Shown in pieces: positions 10,451 through 19,784 of a stretch of 64,000 nt of DNA (the stretch's first letter is position 1; each line of letters begins with the position of its first letter). The translations under genes and the position numbers were made by a program. Source of the DNA: Sulfidibacter corallicola (lineage in GTDB: Bacteria; Acidobacteriota; Holophagae; Acanthopleuribacterales; Acanthopleuribacteraceae); assembly GCF_017498545.1 (NCBI RefSeq), contig NZ_CP071793.1, forward strand, positions 3,410,001 through 3,474,000, in the 5' to 3' direction. The notes below the pieces were generated by a model that searched no databases, was not told the DNA's origin, and saw nothing but the letters and a program-made list of their open reading frames with translations.

Positions 10451-10996
10451 TCATCCCACGCTAGTCAACGCCGCCGCTCGCTCGCACTCGGTCTCCAACT
10501 GCGTCTCCTCGATACCCAGGTGGGCCAGCACCAGGTCGCAGGAACCCACCAGAATGTCGCAATCGGGCTCGGCCGGGATGGCCTCGGTTTCACCGGCGAT
10601 GGTGGCCAGCGCCGAAGCGACCCGGTGAAGCTGGAATCCGGCACAGCCCGCCGCATGTTTCAGTTCCGTGTTTTCCTTCAACTCCAGAACGTACACGCGA
10701 CGCTGGGATACCTGTGGGCAGGACATATCCACGACGATGAAATCACCGCAAAAGGCTTGTTGGTTGCAGCGAAACACCCAGTAGTTGGGCTTGTGCGCCA
10801 GCAGGATATGGGCGAAGCGACGCTCGTCGCTCTTGAAGGCAAACAGACCGTTGAGCACCTTGGCCTGATACCGGGTACGTCGTGGATCCGCGGCAAACCA
10901 TTGGTAAATACCGTTTTCATGCGCCACCATCGGCAGCGACAACATCAAGACCCGCGGCGGACGTTTGACCCGTCTTCTTCCGGTTCCGAATTTCAT
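10451..10996 (-). CDS. Hypothetical protein, unknown function
   Basis: I do not recognise this 181-residue protein. It begins MKFGTGRRRVKRPPRVLMLS, is soluble in appearance, and has a central stretch with aromatic residues (HKPNYWVFRCNQQAFCGDFI) and a VYVLELKENTELKHAAGCAG segment. Several cysteines are spread without a clear metal motif. The start at 10996 is preceded by GGAAG at moderate spacing and AGGAGG further off; an upstream extension is less likely. It reads in the same direction as moaA, 113 bases away and separated by an inverted repeat. The steady frame and codon bias support a real gene. Confidence 0.6.
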   Translation of the reverse strand: MKFGTGRRRVKRPPRVLMLSLPMVAHENGIYQWFAADPRRTRYQAKVLNGLFAFKSDERRFAHILLAHKPNYWVFRCNQQAFCGDFIVVDMSCPQVSQRRVYVLELKENTELKHAAGCAGFQLHRVASALATIAGETEAIPAEPDCDILVGSCDLVLAHLGIEETQLETECERAAALTSVG

Positions 10997-11257
10997 ACCG
11001 ATCTTCCCAACCTCCTTTCCCGAAGGAAGAGGCGAAGGTAGTCGGCACAGGGCGATACGAACCCCATTAAAATACAAAATCGAGACCTTTTCAAAGCGTT
11101 TTTTCGACTCTTTTTCGCCAACTCTCCCTCGTATGCGGTTCCAACCTTCCCGTCGAACCGCGCGTCGTTGCGATTTGGGAAGCCTGCCAACCCGGCCGTG
11201 CGGTCGGGAATCGACTTCGCACGTTTGTTGGGCGAGGGTGCCATGCCGCCGAGCCCC

Positions 11258-11500
11258 TTACAGGTCGAGGTGGCTGCCATCGCAAAAGGGTGGTTTCTTG
11301 GTGGCCTTGCAGGCACAAAAGCGGAAATTGCGGGCAATCCGGGCCGTGTATTCCATCGGCTCGATGCCGGTCCCCTCGTGTGAACCGTCGCACATCGGTT
11401 GCGTCTTGCTTCGTCCGCAGCGGCACCACCAGTAGGTTTTGCCGGCTTCGAGTTGCATGGACATGGGCCCTTTTTGGGCCACGATCGGTTTCTCGGGCAT
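11258..11500 (-). CDS. CDGSH iron-sulfur domain protein (tandem)
   Basis: A small 80-residue protein with two CDGSH motifs, [16 protein letters not shown] and [16 protein letters not shown]. Each supplies the 3-Cys-1-His ligands of a redox-active, pH-labile [2Fe-2S] cluster as in the mitoNEET/Miner2 families. Bacterial tandem-CDGSH proteins are likely electron-transfer or Fe-S handling proteins, but the precise role is unknown. The start at 11500 ([11 protein letters not shown]) follows GGGAG; the longer frame to 11542 lacks a good ribosome site. It is a lone gene between a hypothetical protein and hemW. Confidence 0.88.
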   Translation of the reverse strand: MPEKPIVAQKGPMSMQLEAGKTYWWCRCGRSKTQPMCDGSHEGTGIEPMEYTARIARNFRFCACKATKKPPFCDGSHLDL

Positions 11501-11716
11501 GAACCACTCCCTGTGAGCGTCGGTGCCACGGTGCCGCGACACGGTTGATGGGTTGCCTTCGAAAAGGTGTATGGGAAATGAAAAAGCGTTACCTACCTTT
11601 TAATACGACGGACCCTGGATTACAAGGCCAATCTCCGGCAAGCCACGCCCTGGCAGGCCCGGGATCGCGGCGCATCGGCATGCCTCGAGAAGGGAGCGGC
11701 GTCGCGGGCCGCGGGG

Positions 11717-12982
11717 TCATTCGTCCCGCGCCACAAAGATTTGGAACACTTCGTTGCCCAGCAGGCGGCCCTTCGCCGTCAATCCGCAACGGCCGTCACG
11801 GCACCACACCAGGCCGTAGGTCTCGCACCGGGAAAGCTGCGCTCGGTCTTCGGGGGAAATCCAGGACGCAGGAACCCCCTCGTTCAGCCGAAAGCCCTGG
11901 ACCAACCGCTCGCGACGAAGGCGCTCGGGCGACCAGCGCTCGGTTTGCGCGACGCCCAGGCCATGGGCTTCGACCGCCGCGAACCAGTCGCCCAGTCGGG
12001 CGTGGTTGGCGCGGTACTCGAGCCCGGTTCGACCGTGTGCCGCGGGTCCGAGCCCCAGGTAGTCGCCGCAACGCCAGTAAACGGAATTGTGCCGGCATCG
12101 CAGGCCGTCGCGGGCGAAATTGCTGATTTCGTACTGCACCAGGCCCATTTGCGCCAACCGAACGCACAGGTGCTCGTAGCTCTCGGCCTGGGCATCGGCA
12201 TCCGGCATGGGGTAATCGCGGCCGGTTTTATCGAGTGGGGTCGGCAAATCCGTTTCCAGCATGTAGACCGAGAGATGGCCCAGAGCCAGGGCCTCGATGT
12301 GGTTCAGGTCGCGTTCGAGCGTTTCGCGATTTTGAAACGGCAGGCCCAACATCAAATCGACCGAAACACCGTGGGGAAAGGCCGGGGTCTCGCCGAGAAC
12401 CCGCAACGCGCCGGCACCATCGTGGGGCCGCCCGATGGCCCGCAGACCGCGATCGTCGAAGGTCTGTACCCCGAACGAAAGGCGCGTGAATCCGAGCGCC
12501 CGCAACCCGTTCAGGTAGTCGCGCGTGCCGTCCTCGGGATTGACCTCGATCGAGATCTCGGCATCTTCGCGCACATCGAACCGGCGCTTCACGCATTCTA
12601 GAATTTTGGCTAGCACGTCTAGATCGAGCCGAGAAGGGGTGCCGCCGCCAAAAAACAGGCTGCCCACCTCGCGGTCTCGGAAGCGGGGCGCATAGGTCTC
12701 GATTTCCCGAGCCAGGCCGGCGACGTAGCGCCTGACAAACGCATCGCGCAAACCGGGGCCGGAGCTCGGATGGAAGACCTTGATCTCGAAGTGGCAATAA
12801 GCGCAGCGTTGGCCACAAAAAGGCACGTGAAGGTAGATCGCCAATGGCTCCACCGGCGAGGCCTCTCCCGGTTCGCCGGTCGACTCGATAGGCTTCGTCG
12901 GCGCTGACCCCAAGGACCGCTCCGCGTTCGATCTTCGGATCGAATCTCTGGCATCGCTCGCGGCTTTGTTTCGGCTGTTCAT
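11717..12982 (-). CDS. hemW: Radical SAM heme chaperone HemW
   Basis: HemW-family proteins (long annotated as coproporphyrinogen III dehydrogenase-like) bind heme and use a radical SAM cluster; they deliver heme to respiratory enzymes. The motif is CGQRCAYCHFE (CxxxCxxC), followed by FFGGGTPSRL and SIEVNPEDGT, then RLSFGVQTFDDRGLRAIGRPH, all diagnostic for the HemN/HemW group. The short N-terminus before the cluster and the lack of HemN-specific features favour HemW. The start at 12982 (MNSRNKAASD) is preceded by GGAAG and gives 421 residues. The 50-residue extension further upstream looks non-coding. Confidence 0.87.
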   Translation of the reverse strand: MNSRNKAASDARDSIRRSNAERSLGSAPTKPIESTGEPGEASPVEPLAIYLHVPFCGQRCAYCHFEIKVFHPSSGPGLRDAFVRRYVAGLAREIETYAPRFRDREVGSLFFGGGTPSRLDLDVLAKILECVKRRFDVREDAEISIEVNPEDGTRDYLNGLRALGFTRLSFGVQTFDDRGLRAIGRPHDGAGALRVLGETPAFPHGVSVDLMLGLPFQNRETLERDLNHIEALALGHLSVYMLETDLPTPLDKTGRDYPMPDADAQAESYEHLCVRLAQMGLVQYEISNFARDGLRCRHNSVYWRCGDYLGLGPAAHGRTGLEYRANHARLGDWFAAVEAHGLGVAQTERWSPERLRRERLVQGFRLNEGVPASWISPEDRAQLSRCETYGLVWCRDGRCGLTAKGRLLGNEVFQIFVARDE

Positions 12983-13661
12983 CAGGTCGTCGCTTCCTTT
13001 TCTCGGCACCGATCCAGAATCTCGAACACGGACCCCCTCGGCTTTCGGGGCCGTCCCAAGCCGTATGCGGCGCCAACAATCGCTTACGCGATCATAGTGG
13101 CCTACGACACCAAACGCCGTCGAAATCGCCATCTCGGGCCTTTTCCTTTTCCCTTATACAGGAAAATAGCTCATGGTATAGTTACGATTCTGGGCTTTTT
13201 CCAAAATTGGGAAAGGCTACGACGAAGGGATGATGCGGCATGAACTCCGCCTACGTCAAAACCCGAGCCATAGCCGGACGTTTCCCCACAACCGCCAATG
13301 CCCGTCAACACAGCGCATTCGCGTTTCGGGATTCGACAACCCAACACTACCCCCTCCACGACAGGGATTTGGGCTCACGTCACGGCTCACATCGAAGCAT
13401 CGTTTTGATTTCGAAAGCTGCGGTGGCCGCCCCTGAATTCAGCGCGGCCACGCGTTGCCGCAAGGCGCGCACAATCCATGAGGTACCGTCGAAGACGCAG
13501 CAGTCCCGAGCGGCTCGTTCCGTCGTGTGGTGCCGGTCCCATCATGCTGTTCATCCTCATGATCGCGACTTCCCGGGTGCCTCGATCGCGCCCGACCCAG
13601 CCTGCCGCTTCGTCATCGGCCCAGGCGATGGAAGGTTTATTCACAAGGACACAACCACCCT
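12983..13661. other. Intergenic region between hemW and phoH
   Basis: About 680 bases with no supported gene. A weak hairpin-like TTTTCC/GGGAAA pair lies near 13195-13216. An open frame at 13240-13665 on the plus strand has unnatural composition (rich in His, Arg, Ser and Thr) and is rejected. Promoters for the divergent genes are presumably here, but I could not assign them. Confidence 0.5.
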
Positions 13662-14975
13662 ATGAAGACATTTGTACTCGATACTACCGTTTTGCTTCAC
13701 GATCCCATGGCCATATACAAATTCAAAGAAAACGAGATCGTCGTTCCTTTGGTCGTCATCGAGGAAGTCGATAAATTCAAGCGCGATCAATCGGAAGTCG
13801 GTCGTAACGCCCGCATGGTGTCGCGGTATTTGGACAAGGAACGCGAGAAAGGCCGCCTGAGCGACGGGGTTCGCCTCGAATGCGGCGGCACCCTGAAGGC
13901 CGCACTGGTGTCGGAAGACATCAGCCTCGGCAACCAACCGCGATCGTCGTCGATGAACAACGACAATTGGATTTTGGGTGTGGCGGTCCACTACTTGAAA
14001 AAGTATCCCGACCGCAAGACCATTCTCGTCACCAAAGACGTGAACCTGCGCATCAAATCCGACGCCCTGGGCGTTCCCGCGGAAGATTATTCCAACGACA
14101 AGGTCGAACTGAACGAGCTGTACACCGGCTACGAAGACATGCGGTTGAACGGCGACGAATTCGCGGCGTTGATGGAAGGCAACAGCGTGGCGCGTCCCGA
14201 GAACAGTTTCGTCAACCAGTTCTTCAACATCATTCACGAGGAAGACCAGGAAAAATCCTTGGTTGCGCGCATCGACCCGGACAGCGGTCTGCTGACCCCC
14301 CTGCCCGACATCCGCGATGTATGGGGCGTGCGCCCGCGCAACCTGGAACAGCGCCTGGCGATCGAGTTGCTGCTGGACCCGCGCATCCAACTGGTGAGTC
14401 TGGTGGGCAAGGCCGGAACCGGCAAAACCCTGATGGCACTGGCCGCGGGGCTTCAAATCGTCGTGGACGAGGCCAAGTTCCACCGCCTGATGGTTTCCCG
14501 GCCGATCCACCCAATGGGGCGCGACCTGGGTTACCTGCCCGGCGACATCGACGAAAAGATCCGTCCCTGGATGCAGCCGATTTTCGACAATCTCGAGTAC
14601 ATCCTGCACTGCAACGCCGAAGATTTCGGCAAGGGCCAGGTGACCTACGAGTACTTCATCGAAAAGGGCTGGATGGTCGTCGAGCCGCTGACCTACATGC
14701 GCGGCCGCAGCATTCCGAACCAGTACATGCTGGTGGACGAAGCCCAAAACCTGACCCCGCACGAGATCAAGTCCATCATCACACGGGCGGGTCACGGCAC
14801 CAAGATCGTGCTCACCGGCGATCCGAACCAGATCGACCACCCCTTCCTGGACGCCTCCACCAACGGGATCAGTTACCTGGTTCAGCGTTTCAAGGACCAC
14901 GGCATCTACGGCCACGTGACCCTGAATCGCGGCGAGCGCTCGGAACTGGCCGAAGCCGCGAGCAACCTGCTCTGA
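13662..14975 (+). CDS. PIN-PhoH family ATPase/RNase (PhoH2/YlaK type)
   Basis: A 437-residue two-domain protein. The N-terminal PIN nuclease (about 1-130) starts KTFVLDTTVLLHDP and contains VIEEVDKFKRD, ILGVAVHYLK and LVTKDVNLRIKSDALG, supplying the acidic residues of the active site. The C-terminal PhoH ATPase (about 215-437) has Walker A GKAGTGKT and Walker B YMLVDEAQN, then LTGDPNQIDHPFLD. In other bacteria PhoH2 proteins act as sequence-selective RNA helicase/RNases. There is no adjacent antitoxin-like gene. The start at 13662 fits the conserved PIN beginning. Confidence 0.88.
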   Translation: MKTFVLDTTVLLHDPMAIYKFKENEIVVPLVVIEEVDKFKRDQSEVGRNARMVSRYLDKEREKGRLSDGVRLECGGTLKAALVSEDISLGNQPRSSSMNNDNWILGVAVHYLKKYPDRKTILVTKDVNLRIKSDALGVPAEDYSNDKVELNELYTGYEDMRLNGDEFAALMEGNSVARPENSFVNQFFNIIHEEDQEKSLVARIDPDSGLLTPLPDIRDVWGVRPRNLEQRLAIELLLDPRIQLVSLVGKAGTGKTLMALAAGLQIVVDEAKFHRLMVSRPIHPMGRDLGYLPGDIDEKIRPWMQPIFDNLEYILHCNAEDFGKGQVTYEYFIEKGWMVVEPLTYMRGRSIPNQYMLVDEAQNLTPHEIKSIITRAGHGTKIVLTGDPNQIDHPFLDASTNGISYLVQRFKDHGIYGHVTLNRGERSELAEAASNLL

Positions 14976-15257
14976 TTCTCCGATCGGCCGACGATCGAGG
15001 CGGAACCGATCCACGGGTATGGAGCGGTTCCGCACGCGGGCTCGCGATCACGCCGGTCACGGGAGCCCGCACGAGAGAGACCGACACGTCGCTCCGCCGC
15101 GGAATCGGGGCGTCGCAAAGCGGTCGATGACCTGGGAGCGATCGGTGACATTCCGCGAACGCACCGAGAAAAACCACCAAGGGACCACCTCGCCCACCAG
15201 CCACCTGGATCGAGACCTTTTCGCGAGGAGAACCAGTCCCACACGGAGACGAAGCGC

Positions 15258-16268
15258 ATGAGGATCGTGTTGGCGACAGGTGAGCGCCTCGCGGGCGGGG
15301 CGGTCCGATCGCTGGAAAAATCGGGTCACGAAGTGGTTGGCGTGATTTCCCCCTATCAGGGTGTGTACCGAAGGGCGGGCCTGAATCGCCACCTGGTCCT
15401 GTTCGACCTGTTGGGTTGGGATATCCTGAAGACCTGCAAGCGCCGCGACATTCCCCTGCGCATCACCAAGCGTCTGGAAGACGGCGACATCCGCGCCTTC
15501 CTGCGCCAAATCCGCGCCGAGATGTTGGTGGTCTTCGGGTGGCCGCGGCTCATCTCGTCAAAAGTGCTGGAGTGCTTTCCGGCCGGGGCCTGCAACATCC
15601 ACCCTTCCCTGCTGCCGCGACTGCGCGGCGCCGATCCCCTGTTCGCCATCATCGACGAGGCCAGCGATGGGTTCGGCATCAGCTACCACCGCCTGGCTCC
15701 GGAAATGGACGCCGGCAACCTGTACCACACGGTTTCCCTGCGCTACGATCCGAACGCCGCTTACGACGCCCATTACGCACGTCTGTTGCGGGCGATCCAC
15801 CAATCGCTGCCGACCGCCGTACGCGCCATGGTCGCCCACCCCGAGGGTTCGCCCCAAAGCGGCGAGCCCACCCACGCCAAGCGGTTCCGGCAGCACATGC
15901 GCACCCTGGAACCCAGCGCGGCATTCGAGGTGTCCCGCCGCCGCACGCTGGCCTGCCAGTCCCACCATTCGCGGCTGACGGCCTGCAACGGCCGCGTCCT
16001 GGAGTTTCACGGCATGCGTCGGATCACGCCGAGCACCAAGGCGCTGGAGGAATTGTCGGTGCCGCCGATCGACGGGACGGTGTTGGAAGTGGGCTGGACG
16101 CGCATTCGAGCCATGCTGGGCGGGGAGTGGACCGAACTGAGTGGCGTTCGCGTGTTCGGCCACCCGTTCTGGATGTCGCCGCTGATCCTGCGCCAGCACA
16201 TCCGGCCCGGGGACCATCTGGCCGATCGCAAGACCGTACTCGCCATGTGGCGGGGGGTCAGGGATTAG
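15258..16268 (+). CDS. Formyltransferase family protein, Fmt-like
   Basis: The N-terminal domain (about 1-205) has the formyltransferase signature CNIHPSLLPRLRGADP with catalytic Asn and His, and APEMDAGNLYH with the catalytic Asp. The C-terminal part (about 230-336) resembles the OB-like tRNA-binding domain of methionyl-tRNA formyltransferase. The start MRIVLATGERLAGGAVRSLE diverges from canonical Fmt, so it may be the true Fmt of this organism or a paralogue acting on another amine. The length of 336 fits Fmt. It lies 282 bases after phoH and 203 before nusB, same strand. Confidence 0.7.
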   Translation: MRIVLATGERLAGGAVRSLEKSGHEVVGVISPYQGVYRRAGLNRHLVLFDLLGWDILKTCKRRDIPLRITKRLEDGDIRAFLRQIRAEMLVVFGWPRLISSKVLECFPAGACNIHPSLLPRLRGADPLFAIIDEASDGFGISYHRLAPEMDAGNLYHTVSLRYDPNAAYDAHYARLLRAIHQSLPTAVRAMVAHPEGSPQSGEPTHAKRFRQHMRTLEPSAAFEVSRRRTLACQSHHSRLTACNGRVLEFHGMRRITPSTKALEELSVPPIDGTVLEVGWTRIRAMLGGEWTELSGVRVFGHPFWMSPLILRQHIRPGDHLADRKTVLAMWRGVRD

Positions 16269-16375
16269 GGAAAGGCGATTCCCCCCGAGCCGTCCGCCTG
16301 AACCGGGCCGTGGCCTGACTCACCCTGTGCCTCGTGGACGCTCCCGGCGCGCCCCTTTTGGTTGCGATTCCCACG

Positions 16376-16406
16376 CACCACGGCTAGACTGATGAGTCCC
16401 GTGGTG
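16376..16406 (+). promoter_or_regulatory. 8-bp perfect inverted repeat upstream of nusB
   Basis: CACCACGG (16376-16383) pairs with CCGTGGTG (16399-16406) around a 15-base loop, 66 bases before nusB. It has no T-tract, so a terminator is unlikely. It could be an operator or leader hairpin; no known regulator is implied. Confidence 0.35.
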
Positions 16407-16471
16407 GTGTTGAGCCCCGACACCGATCCGCAATCCAGCCTTATGTTCTCCCGCTTTCTTCGAGGTTACTC

Positions 16472-17020
16472 ATGTCCAGCAGAAGCCGTGGGCGCCAGTT
16501 TGCCGTCCAGATGATCTACCAGCAAGAGTTCACCGGATACGACCTGGATCAAGTGCTCGAGCACTTTTGGAGGAACATCAACGCCGACGAAACCACCCGG
16601 GTCTTCAGTCGCCGTTTGGCGGAAGGCGTGATCGAGCGTCGCCAGGAACTGGACTTTGAGATTCAGGGCTATCTGAAGAATTGGACGCTGGACCGCATCG
16701 CGGTCCTGGACCGCATCATCCTGGAGCTGGCATTGTTCGAATTGGTCTCGGGCAAATCGGAAGTCCCCTGGCGGGTGGTCATCGACGAAGCGGTCACCCT
16801 GGCCAAGATGTTCAGCACCGACAAGAGCCCCACCTTCATCAACGGCGTGTTGCACGCCTGGTGCGCCAAGAACGTCTCCGATTTCGAAAACGCTCCGGAA
16901 ACGAACGGTTCGGCGGCACGCGCCGCCCAAGCGGAGGAACCGCCCGCCCCGGGCCTGGATCACGGTTTCGAGGACGAAGACGAGGACAAGGCCCAGGCCA
17001 CCGCCGAAGAGACCGAATAA
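16472..17020 (+). CDS. nusB: Transcription antitermination factor NusB
   Basis: NusB binds boxA RNA with NusE (S10) in antitermination complexes, chiefly on rRNA operons. The all-helical NusB fold is visible: RSRGRQFAVQMIYQQEF, then LTLDRIAVLDRIILELALFEL and VPWRVVIDEAVTLAKMFST with SPTFINGVLH. At 182 residues it is about 40 longer than E. coli NusB owing to a proline-rich and very acidic tail (EDEDEDKAQATAEETE). The start at 16472 matches the family beginning. It is followed by the convergent PepSY-type gene. Confidence 0.92.
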   Translation: MSSRSRGRQFAVQMIYQQEFTGYDLDQVLEHFWRNINADETTRVFSRRLAEGVIERRQELDFEIQGYLKNWTLDRIAVLDRIILELALFELVSGKSEVPWRVVIDEAVTLAKMFSTDKSPTFINGVLHAWCAKNVSDFENAPETNGSAARAAQAEEPPAPGLDHGFEDEDEDKAQATAEETE

Positions 17021-17033
17021 CGGCTTCGGATCC

Positions 17034-17654
17034 TCAGGTCCCGGATCGCGGCGCACGTAAAAGCAGCGCTCCGGTCACGGCCATCGCCAGAACCAAGAGC
17101 AGGCCCAGCGGGCCCAACCACCGATCCAACACCGGAATCTGCGTCCAGCGCAGGTAGTGGATCTCGTAGAGCGCGTTGATCAGACGCGTGTCCGCCCCTT
17201 TTTGCGACATGCTCAGGGTCGACCAGTACACCTCGATGCGCACCCCGGTATCGGTCACCACCGTTTGTCCCTCGACCTCCACCACGCGTCCGTAGCGCTC
17301 GCGATGACGGGTCAGCGCATCTGTCACCAGCGCCTTCAGCTCCTCGGGCGACGGCTGCCAGGCCTGGCCGGTCTCCGCACGCAGATGACGCCAAGTTCCG
17401 TTCGAGTGCACCAAGAGGTGGGTCCCGAGCACGGTGCGAATCAGGCGAATCTCGCCGGCGTCCGTGAGTGCGGGCAGTGCCGGTATCGATTCGAGCGGAT
17501 AGGTCGTCGGAGTCGGCATGTCGTAGGCTGCCCCATAGCCCGGCTTGAGGAAAAAGACGAATCCGGTCGACGACCATCCGAGAAACGGCAACAACAGCGT
17601 GATGCCCATCCAGCGATGAGCCTTGCGTACATTCATGACATTCATGACATTCAT
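17034..17654 (-). CDS. PepSY-associated transmembrane protein
   Basis: About 206 residues with an N-terminal membrane helix (WMGITLLLPFLGWSSTGFVFFL), a soluble periplasmic-looking middle of PepSY type (EVEGQTVVTDTGVRIEVYW, preceded by a region scanning as one PepSY repeat) and a C-terminal helix (LGPLGLLLVLAMAVTGALLL). Such proteins occur with iron-reductase or siderophore functions, but nothing nearby supports a specific role. The start is uncertain: ATGAATGTC is tandemly repeated three times in frame, giving MNVMNVMNV. I chose the first repeat ATG (17654), which has GGTGGG 6 bases upstream. An earlier ATG at 17675 is also possible. Confidence 0.7.
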   Translation of the reverse strand: MNVMNVMNVRKAHRWMGITLLLPFLGWSSTGFVFFLKPGYGAAYDMPTPTTYPLESIPALPALTDAGEIRLIRTVLGTHLLVHSNGTWRHLRAETGQAWQPSPEELKALVTDALTRHRERYGRVVEVEGQTVVTDTGVRIEVYWSTLSMSQKGADTRLINALYEIHYLRWTQIPVLDRWLGPLGLLLVLAMAVTGALLLRAPRSGT

Positions 17655-17936
17655 GACATTCCCACCATGCTTCATCGAGTTCGAAACCCATTCATCGATA
17701 CATGCCTCGGCCCGCGCGGCACATCCGCGCGACAAGGCCCATGCGACCCGACGGGGACGGGAACCCCGGTTTCGACGATTCTTGTTTCATAGCACGCGAT
17801 TCACCTTGTAGAAAGCAAAACCCATGGGCTATGCTTCCAAGCGACCCGGCATAGCGCGGCACTCGGATCGAGGTTCGACGCCTTGCTTCCGGAATCGCAA
17901 TTTCTCGGCACTCGTGGCCGAATTAGGACGAAAGCC

Positions 17937-18284
17937 ATGGCAGAAAATCTTGAGAAAAAAAATCCCGAGACTGGCGACGAGGACGACGAACAGGAATTCG
18001 AAGTCGTCGAAATGGAAGATCAAGGCGGTGAAACCGAGGAATTCGTCATCATCAGCCGCTTTCCCGCAGAGGGCCACACCTACGCAGTGATGACCCTGCT
18101 CGAAGATTTCGACAATCTCAACAACATGACCGAGGAAGAATTCGATCAATACTACGGCGAAGAAAGTATTTTCTTCGTAATGCGCCAAGACGAAGAAAGT
18201 GCGTTCAGTGAGCTGGACGAAGACGAATTCACTAAAATCGAATCGATTCTCAACGAACACCTCGCTACGCTGGGCGAAGACTGA
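17937..18284 (+). CDS. Small acidic DUF1292-like protein
   Basis: A 115-residue, very acidic protein (DEDDEQEFEVVEMEDQ near the N-terminus). It continues with FVIISRFPAEGHTYAVMTLLEDF, then FFVMRQDEESAFSELDEDEF and ESILNEHL. The pattern of an N-terminal acidic patch, a short beta-rich core and a D/E-rich end matches DUF1292 (YrzB-like) proteins of unknown function. The ATG at 17937 has AGGACG upstream and is preferred to the earlier in-frame ATG. The GTG start of lspA follows within 15 bases, suggesting cotranscription. Confidence 0.65.
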   Translation: MAENLEKKNPETGDEDDEQEFEVVEMEDQGGETEEFVIISRFPAEGHTYAVMTLLEDFDNLNNMTEEEFDQYYGEESIFFVMRQDEESAFSELDEDEFTKIESILNEHLATLGED

Positions 18285-18298
18285 GTCACCATTCAAAG

Positions 18299-18769
18299 GT
18301 GCGCGGGTTCGGTTTCCCCTACCTATGGATCCCGCTGTGGTGGCTGCTCGACCAGGGCGCTAAATCCTGGGCGGCAGGCATCCACGGCGGTGTAGTGCCC
18401 CTGATTCCCGGTTTTCTGCGCGTCAATTTGGTTCACAACCACGGACTCTGGATCGGTTCAGCAACGCCCGGGTCGGCTTGGCCCACATGGCTTTCGTCAG
18501 CGGCCGTCCTCCTGCTCGTGGGTTTGGCCGTCATCACCCCGGACACCGCGGTACGCCGCCGCTGGGGGTTGAGTCTCATGCTCGGCGGCGCACTGGGAAA
18601 CACCTGGGAGCGGATACGTTACGCATATGTCACCGATTTCCTCGAATTTCCGATTCTGCCTATTTTCAATCTCGCCGATGTCATGCTGTTGTCAGGCGGG
18701 CTTCTGATCATTTCCGATCTCTTCCTGGAAAAGTCGTCCATGCAGACACAATCGCCGCAAGGGGAATGA
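18299..18769 (+). CDS. lspA: Lipoprotein signal peptidase (signal peptidase II)
   Basis: An inner-membrane aspartyl protease that cleaves signal peptides of diacylated prolipoproteins. It has about four transmembrane segments. Conserved blocks are LDQGAKSW, NLVHNHGLWIG, GGALGNTWERIRYAYVTDFLEF and PIFNLADVMLL, which carry the two catalytic aspartates (VTDF and NLAD). The GTG start at 18299 gives 156 residues, normal for the family; the ribosome site is weak. It is followed 92 bases later by lgt, the preceding enzyme of the same pathway. Confidence 0.9.
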   Translation: MRGFGFPYLWIPLWWLLDQGAKSWAAGIHGGVVPLIPGFLRVNLVHNHGLWIGSATPGSAWPTWLSSAAVLLLVGLAVITPDTAVRRRWGLSLMLGGALGNTWERIRYAYVTDFLEFPILPIFNLADVMLLSGGLLIISDLFLEKSSMQTQSPQGE

Positions 18770-18861
18770 CCACCCGAACACGCGTTGTTGGTTTCGACAG
18801 CACGCGCCATGGCTCCGACAGCCGCCCATCGTTTCCGAGCCGATGATCCGAGAGGTATTCC

Positions 18862-19701
18862 ATGCACCCCATCCTATTCACCCTGTTTGGTTTCGAAGTT
18901 CCGTCCTACGGTGTGGCCCTTGTGGCTTCCTTTCTGGTGTCGGCCTGGCTGCTGCGTCGCGAAGCCGGGCGCATGAAACTGGATCCCGAAAAAATGACCG
19001 ATGCGGCCGTGACCGGCCTGTTGTGGGGATTGATCGGTGCCAAGCTGTTGTTGGTCGTCGTGGAGTTCCCGGATTTTCTCGACAATCCAAAAGGTTTCTG
19101 GACGCTATTGCGATCGGCGGGCGTGATCTACGGCGGCCAGATCGGCGGCGCACTGGGTGTGATCTGGTTCATTCGGCGCCACCGTCTCCAGTTCTGGACG
19201 ACCCTGGATACCATGGTCCCCTTCCTGGCGCTGGGTATCGGCCTGGGCCGGATCTCCTGCCTGCTGGCTGGCTGCTGTTACGGCGCCCATTGGGACGGGC
19301 CGCTGGCGTTGCACTTCCCGGATCACCCGCAATGCTCCGCGCCGGCCGACATCGGCCTGTTCCCCGTCCAGCCGTTCGCCATCCTGAACGGCATCGTTCT
19401 GTTCCTGATCCTGCGGACCATCCTGCGGCACCGTCAGTTTCACGGCCAGGTGCTGGCCTCCTTCCTCGGGCTCTACGGGCTGACGCGTGGTCTCTTGGAA
19501 TTCGCTCGCGGCGATTCGGTGCGCGGCATCTGGTTGGGCGGCACGGTCAGCACTTCCCAATTGATTGCCTTGTGCGGTATCGTTTTGGCGGTGGCTCTCT
19601 ATCAGTTCCAGCGCCGCAAGCCGTTCACCGCCGAGGCACCCGCCGGAAACGCGACCACCGAAAAGGCTTCACCTCGCCTGGCCGAGAAAAAGAACGGATA
19701 G
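18862..19701 (+). CDS. lgt: Prolipoprotein diacylglyceryl transferase
   Basis: Transfers diacylglycerol from phosphatidylglycerol to the lipobox cysteine, the step before LspA. A polytopic protein of 279 residues starting MHPILFTLFGFEVPSYGVAL. Motifs include SAGVIYGGQIGGALG and the Lgt signature LGIGLGRISCLLAGCCYG, then FPVQPFAILNG and LYGLTRGLLEFARGD. The C-terminal tail is charged. The adjacency of lspA and lgt makes this a lipoprotein maturation cluster; no lnt is in the window. Confidence 0.95.
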   Translation: MHPILFTLFGFEVPSYGVALVASFLVSAWLLRREAGRMKLDPEKMTDAAVTGLLWGLIGAKLLLVVVEFPDFLDNPKGFWTLLRSAGVIYGGQIGGALGVIWFIRRHRLQFWTTLDTMVPFLALGIGLGRISCLLAGCCYGAHWDGPLALHFPDHPQCSAPADIGLFPVQPFAILNGIVLFLILRTILRHRQFHGQVLASFLGLYGLTRGLLEFARGDSVRGIWLGGTVSTSQLIALCGIVLAVALYQFQRRKPFTAEAPAGNATTEKASPRLAEKKNG

Positions 19702-19784
19702 AGCAGACCCATTCAAACGCGTGCGGACCCGATCTCGACGACACCGTCGACACGCCGGACGCGTGCACCTCAAGGAAGCGACAC

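Noticed and set aside
13240-13665. Plus-strand open frame between hemW and phoH
   Set aside because: Translated sequence is rich in His, Arg and Ser with no domain, no ribosome site, and it runs into the phoH start out of frame.
16376-16420. Hammerhead ribozyme (CTGATGAG between paired arms)
   Set aside because: The CTGATGA is in a simple hairpin loop. There is no helix II followed by GAAA and no cleavage-site GTC in the right place.
18843-19784. N-terminal extension of the RluD-type synthase over lgt
   Set aside because: The extension is an out-of-frame reading of lgt; the GTG at 19785 has a good ribosome site and starts at the conserved S4 domain.
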